From NCBI GenBank assembly GCA_958477305.1, contig CAUEFI010000032.1, positions 1 through 19,145 of the forward strand: DNA of 19,145 bases, written 5' to 3'. Position numbers and translations under genes: made by a program. Of the stretch, positions 6,554 through 13,208 are shown in pieces (the stretch's first letter is position 1; each line of letters starts with the position of its first letter). A model generated the notes under the pieces. That model was given only the letters and a program-made list of their open reading frames with translations, was not told the DNA's origin and searched no databases. Source of the DNA: HGM12998 sp900756495. GTDB taxonomy: Bacteria > Bacillota > Clostridia > Oscillospirales > Oscillospiraceae.

Positions 6554-7981
6554 ATGCATGCGCTCACAAAGAAGCATATTATCCACAGCATCATCTCGCT
6601 TGTGATCATCCTCGTCTTCTGGGTAGCGCCTCCCCTCGCTCCCATGACTGACACTGGCATGAAGATCCTGGGTATCCTCATCGCGGTTATCTACGGCATC
6701 GTCGCGATGCAGGACGCCGCCTTCCCGGCCATTGGCGGTATGTTCTTCTTGGCCCTCACCGGCTACACTACGGCGCAGGACGCCATTGTCTCGGCCTGCG
6801 GCAACTTCGTGGTGCCCATGCTCCTGGGCCTGCTGGTCGTGGGCGGCATCATGCAGCAGACCGGCCTGGCCAGGATTCTGGCCCAGAAGATTGCCAGCGC
6901 CAAGTGGGCCAACGGACATCCCTGGCGGCTTACCTTCCTGTTGCTGATGGCCTGCCTGATTCCCTCCCTGTTCATCACCCCCATGCCCGTTGAGATCGTC
7001 CTCTGGGCCGTCGTTATCAACATCGCTGAGTCCGTGGGCTTCAAGAAGACTGATAAATGGCCCGCCATGATGATCATCGGCATCGCCGGACTCAGCGGTC
7101 TCATTACCACTGCCATGCCCTTCAGCATGGTCTGGGCTACCAACTTGGGCGTCTACGCCGCCGCCGGCGGCGATACCACCTACAATGTAGGTGCCTACGT
7201 GATTACTTCCCTCCTCCTCTGCATAGGCTTGGCCCTGATTCAGACTCTGGTCATGCGTTTCATCTTCCGACCTGACGTCGCCCCACTGCTCAACTACAAG
7301 GCCGAGGAGGCCCCCAAGTTTGAGAAGAGCCAGAAGATCGCCCTGGTTCTGTTGGTCATCTTCGTAATCCTGGTGCTCTTGCCCTCCTTTATCCCCATGG
7401 GCGCTTTTATCGGCGGCTTCGGCACCATCGGTGCCTGCTTCGCGGTGCTCTTTATCGCCATGGCCCTCCGCAACAAGGACGGCACGCCCTTCGTCAGCTT
7501 CCAGGAGATCTTCTCCAAACACGTGTTCTGGTCCATCATCGCCATGGTGGCTGCCCTGATGGTGCTCTGCAGCTGCCTGACCGACCAGTCCCTGGGTATT
7601 GCAGCGTTCTTCACCAACATCATCTCTCCTATTACCAACATGGGCCCCTTAGCCTGCTATGCGGTGCTCATCCTCATCGCCATCTTGGGCACTAACTTCC
7701 TGGACGGCATGGTAGTCGGCGTGGTTCTGACCGCCGTCATCAGCATGATGAACGACAAGCTGGCTTACAGCGGCATTGCCCTGCTGGTCATGATCACCCA
7801 TGCCGGCGAGTTTGGCATCCTGCTGCCCTCTGCCTCTGCCAACGCCGCCCTGGCGTACGGTCAATGCGAGACGGGCTGGGTCCGGAAGAAAGACTTCATC
7901 AAACAGGGCGCTCTGTATATGCTGATTCTCTTCATTCTCCTGATCGTCATCGGTTATCCCACCTTGGGCTGGTTTGCCTGA
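6554..7981 (+). CDS. SLC13/DASS-like anion (dicarboxylate-type) permease
   Basis: A 475-residue polytopic membrane protein with about a dozen hydrophobic segments. The start is set at ATG 6554 because AGGAG (6540-6544) sits properly before it and directly abuts the in-frame ATG at 6545. It resembles the divalent-anion/sodium symporter (SLC13, CitT) group: an opening KHIIHSIISLVIILVFWVAP segment, an FPAIGGMFFLALTGYT region, paired re-entrant-like stretches, and a C-terminal half with HAGEFGILLPSASANAALAY. Such carriers move di- or tricarboxylates or sulfate; the exact anion cannot be read. It is paired with the SDR gene and followed by a strong terminator, so it is the likely uptake system for the island's substrate. 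Confidence 0.8.
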   Translation: MHALTKKHIIHSIISLVIILVFWVAPPLAPMTDTGMKILGILIAVIYGIVAMQDAAFPAIGGMFFLALTGYTTAQDAIVSACGNFVVPMLLGLLVVGGIMQQTGLARILAQKIASAKWANGHPWRLTFLLLMACLIPSLFITPMPVEIVLWAVVINIAESVGFKKTDKWPAMMIIGIAGLSGLITTAMPFSMVWATNLGVYAAAGGDTTYNVGAYVITSLLLCIGLALIQTLVMRFIFRPDVAPLLNYKAEEAPKFEKSQKIALVLLVIFVILVLLPSFIPMGAFIGGFGTIGACFAVLFIAMALRNKDGTPFVSFQEIFSKHVFWSIIAMVAALMVLCSCLTDQSLGIAAFFTNIISPITNMGPLACYAVLILIAILGTNFLDGMVVGVVLTAVISMMNDKLAYSGIALLVMITHAGEFGILLPSASANAALAYGQCETGWVRKKDFIKQGALYMLILFILLIVIGYPTLGWFA

Positions 7982-7994
7982 GCAACGCAAATAT

Positions 7995-8031
7995 CATGTG
8001 GGGCGCTGCCGTAGCGGCAGTGCCCCACATG
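7995..8031 (+). terminator. strong 17-bp hairpin after the carrier gene
   Basis: Two 17-nt arms with one G-U pair and a 3-nt TAG loop begin 13 nt after the stop codon and are followed by TGTTTCATT. The T-run is short but the stem is very stable. It separates the SDR/carrier unit from the flavoprotein unit. Confidence 0.75.
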
Positions 8032-8073
8032 TGTTTCATTCAACCAATTTAGGCAATTTGACGATGAGTAATG

Positions 8074-8096
8074 GTTGTACATAGTGTACTAACAAC
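8074..8096. promoter_or_regulatory. dyad with AGTGTACT upstream of flavoprotein gene
   Basis: A GTTGT/ACAAC inverted pair encloses the 8-mer AGTGTACT (8083-8090), which occurs identically at 5309-5316 in the LysR control region. TTGACG (8058-8063) lies just upstream as a possible -35. This is a candidate LysR site controlling the second unit; two copies are thin evidence. Confidence 0.35.
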
Positions 8097-8167
8097 TGGT
8101 TTACTTTGTAGATATCTTTCATTACATTAAAGGTAGGAAAACGGAACGGCAGATAGGAGGGGAAAAG

Positions 8168-9655
8168 ATGTTGGAAAAGAAAGGTTTTTGCAGCGGCGCT
8201 AGACCCGCTGGGGCGGTACCGTCCCCCGTGGAAGCATTTGAGGATCGGCGCCGCTTGATGGATGCGGACATTGTCATTGTAGGCGCCGGCGCGTCCGGTC
8301 TATGCGCCGCGGTGCAGGCCAGCGCCAACGGCGGCAGGGTTTTGGTGCTGGAGGTTAACGGATTCATCGGCGGCAACGGCCTGATGACCGAGGGCATGTT
8401 TGCCTGCGGCTCCGATATGCAGAAGGCGGCTGGCATTGACATCAGCTTTAAGGATCTCTTCGCCAAAGAGGCGTCCTTCTTCAACTATCGTATTGACGCG
8501 ACTTTCTGGAAGGATATGTACGACCACTCCGCGGAAAACCTCCAGTGGCTGATGGACAACGGTGTTCCCTTCAGCGGCGTGGTGGATCGGTACAACGCCT
8601 TCGGACACATTCCGGCCTTCCACTGGTTCTCCGGCAAACGGGGCCACGGCTTCTCCAAGGCCCTCCACGACAAGGCAGTGGAGCAGGGGGCCCAGTTCCT
8701 CCTGAACACACGGGGGCGCAGGCTGATCATGGAGGGCGGCCGTGTGGCCGGCATCGTGGCCGACCGCAAGGACGGCAGTACGCTGGAGATCCGCTGCGGG
8801 GCCGTCATTCTGGCCAGCGGCGGCTACGCCGGAAATCTGGATATGCTGGCGGCGCGTGGCAAGGATCGCAGGCGCATTGAGTATGCCGGCGGCCCTGGTC
8901 ACATGGGCGACGGCCTGAACATGGCGGTGGAGGTCGGCGCCCGGGATATCAGCCAGAAGTGCTGTTTCCTCTGCGGCGTGGGAACCAAGGGGCTGGCCCC
9001 TCTAGGAGACACCATTCTGCAGTTCCTCACCTGTGAGAGTCCGGCCATGTGGGTGAATCAAGATGCCGTTCGCTTTGCCCGGGAGGACTGTGCGCTGGAG
9101 ACCAGCGGCTGCCAGACCAACGCCGTAGAGCAGCAACGAGAATCCTACACCATCATTGACTGCGACGGCCTGGATGCCGTAGAAGCCATGATTCCGGGGC
9201 TGAAGGCTACGATTCTGGCGGATGTGTCGGCCTACAAGGGGCCTGACATTGCTGTGTGCGACACCATTGCGGAATGTGCCGGGGCCATGGGGCTGGATCC
9301 CGGGACACTGGCCGCCACACTGGAGACCTACAACGGCTACTGCGTTGTCGGTGAGGACAAGGATTTCGGCAAGTCCCTCAAGTATATGACCCCGCTGGTG
9401 CGGGCGCCCTACTACATCTTTCGTCATAATATCGCCTATATGTGTTCGATAGGCGGTATCCATACCAATATCAGGATGGAGGTGTTGAACACCGAGGACG
9501 AAGTCATCCCCGGACTCTACGCTATCGGAACCGACGGCTGTGAGCTCTACCGCGAGACCTACACCATCAGCGTCCCTGCCTCCTGCAATGCAAACAACTG
9601 CCATTCCGGCCGGGTGGCCGCAAATTGCGCTTCTGACTACATTCAGCGCTTATAG
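8168..9655 (+). CDS. FAD fumarate-reductase-like flavoprotein
   Basis: A 495-residue FAD-dependent oxidoreductase of the FAD_binding_2 (fumarate reductase/3-ketosteroid dehydrogenase) type. Seen: ADIVIVGAGASGL with GxGxxG at 39-44 and Glu62 for ribose binding; GGNGLMTEGMFA for the pyrophosphate loop; AVILASGGYAGN; and VIPGLYAIGTDGCELY near the C-terminus. The strong AGGAGGGG at about 8153-8160 supports the ATG at 8168, which gives an unusual 30-residue N-terminal extension without a signal sequence. No haem motif and no Sec/Tat signal are present, so it is cytoplasmic. The usual GGxHGxNR end is replaced by CELYRETYTISVPASC, so the substrate is probably not fumarate. It likely adds or removes hydrogens next to a carbonyl. 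First gene of a six-gene run. Confidence 0.88.
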   Translation: MLEKKGFCSGARPAGAVPSPVEAFEDRRRLMDADIVIVGAGASGLCAAVQASANGGRVLVLEVNGFIGGNGLMTEGMFACGSDMQKAAGIDISFKDLFAKEASFFNYRIDATFWKDMYDHSAENLQWLMDNGVPFSGVVDRYNAFGHIPAFHWFSGKRGHGFSKALHDKAVEQGAQFLLNTRGRRLIMEGGRVAGIVADRKDGSTLEIRCGAVILASGGYAGNLDMLAARGKDRRRIEYAGGPGHMGDGLNMAVEVGARDISQKCCFLCGVGTKGLAPLGDTILQFLTCESPAMWVNQDAVRFAREDCALETSGCQTNAVEQQRESYTIIDCDGLDAVEAMIPGLKATILADVSAYKGPDIAVCDTIAECAGAMGLDPGTLAATLETYNGYCVVGEDKDFGKSLKYMTPLVRAPYYIFRHNIAYMCSIGGIHTNIRMEVLNTEDEVIPGLYAIGTDGCELYRETYTISVPASCNANNCHSGRVAANCASDYIQRL

Positions 9656-9820
9656 GAGGTGATGGGGCTGTCCCCTGATCTGTGTACGGGATTTCGAAAC
9701 ATTTCTTCCGGACGTGTTGTTCGATTTGGGTTGACCTGTCGGCTGTTGGTTAGCCTGCTTCGAAATACGCATCTGACTCACCTGTTTACCCACAAAATTG
9801 ATTGATAAGGAGCGATAGCA

Positions 9821-10585
9821 ATGAAATTCTATATTCTTTATGGCGGCGTTCTCTTCAACCCCGACAAGTCCCGGATCACCCCGGGCCACGGGGTCAACGA
9901 GCTTATCAAGATCCCCGTTCCCATGTATGTCATCGACCATCCCGACGGCCTGGTAGTGGTGGACGCCGGTCTCTCCTACGAGCATTTTCCCGACTGGATG
10001 AAGCCCGATACCCTGGATGAGCCCGAGTGCCGCATTGACCGCCAGTTGGTCAAGCTGGGCTATGACCCCGACAGCGTGAAGTACGTCATCATGACTCACC
10101 TGCACTGCGATCACGCCGGTGCCATGGAGAACCTGCCCAAGGCCACCTTCATTGTCCGCCGGGAGGAGCTGAAGGAGGCGTGGTTCCCCAAGGACCGCAA
10201 CGTGGGCGGCTGCGGCTACATCTTCGACGACTACAAGAACACCCGCTTCTTTAACTACCTGGAGCTGGAGGACAACGTGGAGTACGATGTCTTTGGAGAC
10301 GGCAGCGTGATCTGCATCGACACCAAGGGCCACACCCGCGGCCACCAGTCGGTCATTGTCAATCTGCCCAACTCCGGCAAGATTGTCATTGCTGCAGATG
10401 CCGCCAGCCTCCCCGAGAACCTGGATCTGATGGTTCCGCCTGGACGGGGCATCTACAGCACTGAGTGCGGCCTAAAGGCCATCGAGCGGCTGCGCGCCAT
10501 GCGGGACGAGGGCGCCCTCGTGCTGATGGGCCACTGCCCCAAGCAGTGGGAGGAGCTGAAGAAGGCGCCCGAGTTCTACGACTAA
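9821..10585 (+). CDS. MBL-fold hydrolase, N-acyl-homoserine-lactonase-like (copy 1)
   Basis: A 254-residue metallo-beta-lactamase-fold enzyme related to lactonases of the AhlD/AttM type. Metal ligands seen: H93, H95, D97 and H98 (THLHCDH), H171 (KGHTRGH), D193 (AADAAS) and H238 (MGH), a complete dinuclear zinc set. AAGGAG precedes the ATG. It is one of two tandem copies that align along their full length without gaps, metal ligands in identical columns. Lactone opening is the best guess, with other ester or thioester substrates possible. In a catabolic cluster it more likely opens an intermediate lactone than quenches quorum signals. No signal peptide; cytoplasmic. Confidence 0.9.
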   Translation: MKFYILYGGVLFNPDKSRITPGHGVNELIKIPVPMYVIDHPDGLVVVDAGLSYEHFPDWMKPDTLDEPECRIDRQLVKLGYDPDSVKYVIMTHLHCDHAGAMENLPKATFIVRREELKEAWFPKDRNVGGCGYIFDDYKNTRFFNYLELEDNVEYDVFGDGSVICIDTKGHTRGHQSVIVNLPNSGKIVIAADAASLPENLDLMVPPGRGIYSTECGLKAIERLRAMRDEGALVLMGHCPKQWEELKKAPEFYD

Positions 10586-10604
10586 AAAGGTGGGGGCGCA
10601 TGCG

Positions 10605-11369
10605 ATGAAACTTTATATCCTGAAGGCGGGCTCCATCACCTGCCCTGACAAGGCCGGTCTTGCCCCTCATTTCCCTAGCGGCGCACCCTTCACCTTTCCG
10701 GTCTACATGTACCTCATCGACCACCCTCAGGGGCTGACGGTGGTGGACACAGGCATCTGCAAGGAGCACTGGTTTGATTTCCAGCAGCCCGGCATGGATG
10801 TCCCCGAAGACGTGCGCATTGACCGGCAGATCGCCGCGCTGGGCTATCGGCCGGAGGATGTCCGCTTCGTCATTCAGACCCACCTCCACGCCGACCACTG
10901 CGGCGGTATGCCTTTTCTCCCCAACGCCGCCTACATCGTCCGCCGGGAGGAGATGCGGGAGGCTTGGTGGCCCGAGGAGCGCCTGCCGGTGGGAGGGCCC
11001 TACACCTTTGCGGACTATAAGGATTGCCGGAATTTCAGCTATATTGAGCTGGAGGACAACGCGGACTATGACGTATTCGGCGATAAGTCGGTGATCTGCA
11101 TTGACACTAAGGGTCACAGCCGCGGCCACCAGTCGGTTATTGTCAATCTGCCCAACACTGGCAAGGTGGTGCTGGCCGCCGATGCGGCCAGCCTGAAGGA
11201 GCAGCTTGACGAGCACGATGTTCCAGGCGGCCACCTGTGGAGCACCGAGGCCAGCATGATCGCGATTGACCGTCTGCGGGCTCTGCGGGAGCAGGGTGCC
11301 CTGGTGCTGCTGGGCCACGAGCCCGATCAAGCCGGCAGTCTGATCTTTGCCCCCAGCTTCTACGACTGA
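10605..11369 (+). CDS. MBL-fold hydrolase, N-acyl-homoserine-lactonase-like (copy 2)
   Basis: A 254-residue paralogue of the gene before it. The start is the ATG at 10605, which gives MKLYILKAGS, aligned with MKFYILYGGV of copy 1; AAGGTGGGGG lies about 10 nt upstream and an in-frame GTG at 10590 is less likely. Metal ligands H93, H95, D97, H98, H171, D193 and H238 are all conserved. Copies share long blocks (for example the SVICIDTKGH to VNLPN region and the FYD C-terminus). They differ around residues 16-30, 125-135 and 197-212, the parts that usually shape the substrate pocket. The pair suggests duplication with divergence to two related substrates or stereoisomers. Gap to copy 1 is about 20 nt, so they are cotranscribed. 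Confidence 0.9.
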   Translation: MKLYILKAGSITCPDKAGLAPHFPSGAPFTFPVYMYLIDHPQGLTVVDTGICKEHWFDFQQPGMDVPEDVRIDRQIAALGYRPEDVRFVIQTHLHADHCGGMPFLPNAAYIVRREEMREAWWPEERLPVGGPYTFADYKDCRNFSYIELEDNADYDVFGDKSVICIDTKGHSRGHQSVIVNLPNTGKVVLAADAASLKEQLDEHDVPGGHLWSTEASMIAIDRLRALREQGALVLLGHEPDQAGSLIFAPSFYD

Positions 11370-11408
11370 CGGCAAGAATACCGGATGATTGGAAAGGAGC
11401 CGTACGCT

Positions 11409-12263
11409 ATGAAAATTCTGTACATGAATCTGCCAGCCGCCAAGGAGAACTCCGAGGCCAGCCAGTTTTTCAAGAACGCCTATGTGCCGCTCCTCCACAA
11501 GAATGTGGAGCTGGTCAAGTCCCCGGACACCGAGGTGGTGTACCGCTTCTGCGAGTGGGGCCTGACCTCTCAGGACCCCTGCAACTACGCCTATATGGAC
11601 TACTTGGCCTCCGTGGGTGTGTATTATGCCACTCGGAACGCCGAGGAGGAGGGCTTCGACGCTGTCGTGATTGACTGCTTTGGCGACACCATGCTTTGGG
11701 AGATGCGTCAGGCCTTGAACATCCCGGTGGTGGGTATTGGCGAGGCCTCCATGCTGCTGGCCGCCTCCATGGCCAACAAGTTCGGCATTGTTCACATCTC
11801 TTCCTTCAACATCCCCGGCCAGGAGGAGCGCAACGAGCGCTACGGCCTCACCAAGCGCTGCGCCGGCATCGTGCCCCTGAGCCTGACGCCCACCGAGCAG
11901 GATCAGGTGCTGGTGGACGCCGGCCCCGCCATCGAGGCCTTTAAGCGGGACTGCCAGCCTCTGATCAAGGCCGGCGCCGAGATTCTGCTTCCCGCCTGCT
12001 CCCTGATTGCCTGCGCCATGCGCGTGGGCATCGGTGTAGAGGATCAGTATCCCAACGGCTTCAATGAGGTAGACGGCGTACCCGTGGCCGACGTCATCGG
12101 CAGTGCGCTGAAAATGTCTGAGGTGCTGGCCTCCCTGAAGAAGGGTGGCTCCAGCTGGGTCAGCCGCAAGTGCACCTTCGCCCGGCCCACCCAGCTGGCC
12201 ATCGACAACGCCAAGATGGTGACCGACGACATCAAGCTGAAGTACTGGGATGTGACCATGTAA
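11409..12263 (+). CDS. Asp/Glu (hydantoin) racemase-family protein
   Basis: A 284-residue member of the Asp/Glu/hydantoin racemase superfamily, which also contains maleate isomerases and arylmalonate decarboxylases. Start chosen at ATG 11409 behind GGAAAGGAG; the in-frame ATG at 11385 has no site. Two active-site cysteines are seen: Cys90 in VVIDCFGDT and Cys197 in LLPACSLIA, matching the two-Cys cofactor-free mechanism of racemases and isomerases. GIGEASMLLAA and FGIVHISS form the expected core. It follows the two lactonase-like genes closely. A stereo-inversion or cis/trans isomerisation step next to a carboxylate is inferred; substrate not readable. Confidence 0.85.
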   Translation: MKILYMNLPAAKENSEASQFFKNAYVPLLHKNVELVKSPDTEVVYRFCEWGLTSQDPCNYAYMDYLASVGVYYATRNAEEEGFDAVVIDCFGDTMLWEMRQALNIPVVGIGEASMLLAASMANKFGIVHISSFNIPGQEERNERYGLTKRCAGIVPLSLTPTEQDQVLVDAGPAIEAFKRDCQPLIKAGAEILLPACSLIACAMRVGIGVEDQYPNGFNEVDGVPVADVIGSALKMSEVLASLKKGGSSWVSRKCTFARPTQLAIDNAKMVTDDIKLKYWDVTM

Positions 12264-12331
12264 GCTTGCCCCGCGGGTTCCAACGTCTCTCCAAAGGCGC
12301 GGAGTACCCTTCTGATTACCCGGGGAGGCCT

Positions 12332-12373
12332 GCGCCGGGGTGGTTTTCACTCCCTTTCCTCCCACCCCGGCGC
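12332..12373 (+). terminator. 12-bp GC hairpin between racemase and next gene
   Basis: Arms at 12332-12343 and 12362-12373 pair perfectly around an 18-nt loop. No T-run follows, so this may be an mRNA-stabilising or processing hairpin, or a partial terminator that lowers expression of the following genes, rather than a full stop. Confidence 0.45.
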
Positions 12374-12442
12374 GGCGCACTTCCCCAACCCTCTTGCAGA
12401 ATGAGAGCCGCTCTGACATAATTGAGAAAGGAATGTTGATTT

Positions 12443-13177
12443 ATGAGCCGCATTTTTACGCAGGAAGAACTCGACCGCATGGCTGCACAGACCCAGGATC
12501 TGGCCAAGGAGGCTATTGATGCAGGCAACTATCAGGAAGCTAAGGACCTGATTGACAAGATGTACGGTGAGCTGGCTTTTCTCCATGACGGCGCCACCGC
12601 TTGGATTGCTGGCCTGCACACCCATATTTACAACAAATACGGTGCCGAGGCCCTGGAAGAGGCCGAGCGTGAGGCCCACACGCTGGAGATGAAGATCGCC
12701 CTCAAGCCCGCCAATGGCGACGATAAATACCGTGATATGAAGGCCCATATCATGCACACCGCTAGTACTCTCCACGGTCATGTCCACCAACCCATGACCA
12801 TCGAGGAGGATGACGAGAAGTTCATCTTTACCGTGGCCCCCTGCGGTTCCGGCGGCCGCCTGATGGAGATGGGGGCCTACACCCCCGAGGTGGGCTTTGC
12901 CCTGATCAAGGAGGCCAGCCCCATGACCTACGGCCTCACCGACTTCCCCTGCTACTGCGTCCACTGCCCGGTGACCGAGATGCTGGGTCTGGAGAAGACC
13001 GGCCTCTTCCGCCGCGTCCACCCCAGAACACAGGAAAATGTCCAGAGCTCTACCTGCCAGTTCGTGTTCTATAAAAATCAAAAGGACATTCCCGAGTACT
13101 ACTTTAACCGGGTCGGCTATGAGAAGCCCGCAGTGCAGGACGGCTCCATGCCCGCCCCCAAACTGAAAAAGGACTGA
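12443..13177 (+). CDS. L-2-amino-thiazoline-4-carboxylate hydrolase-like protein
   Basis: A 244-residue protein resembling the family annotated as L-2-amino-thiazoline-4-carboxylic acid hydrolase (PF14196). AAAGGA precedes the ATG. Seen: a helical N-terminal half (KMYGELAFLHDGATAWIAGL), the block FTVAPCGSGGRLMEMGAY with Cys134, and FPCYCVHCPVTEM with Cys170, Cys172, His174, Cys175 and Glu178. The Cys/His cluster looks like a metal or catalytic site. Named members open a thiazoline ring, but most of the family is uncharacterised and often sits beside catabolic genes, so a cyclisation or ring-opening role is only inferred. It is followed after 31 nt by the reductase gene. Family assignment is moderate. 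Confidence 0.6.
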   Translation: MSRIFTQEELDRMAAQTQDLAKEAIDAGNYQEAKDLIDKMYGELAFLHDGATAWIAGLHTHIYNKYGAEALEEAEREAHTLEMKIALKPANGDDKYRDMKAHIMHTASTLHGHVHQPMTIEEDDEKFIFTVAPCGSGGRLMEMGAYTPEVGFALIKEASPMTYGLTDFPCYCVHCPVTEMLGLEKTGLFRRVHPRTQENVQSSTCQFVFYKNQKDIPEYYFNRVGYEKPAVQDGSMPAPKLKKD

Positions 13178-13208
13178 TCGCCAACACCAGAAAAGGAGTG
13201 TTCCAACC

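Noticed and set aside
9662..9805. 47-residue open frame between the flavoprotein and first lactonase-like gene, just behind AGGAGGT
   Set aside because: The ribosome site lies only about 2 nt from the ATG, the sequence is not protein-like, and the next gene has its own AAGGAG site.
10386..12419. Very long minus-strand open frame opposite the lactonase-like and racemase-family genes
   Set aside because: It is antisense to three genes with complete motifs, is His/Gly/Val-rich and low in typical protein features, and arises from GC-rich third positions.
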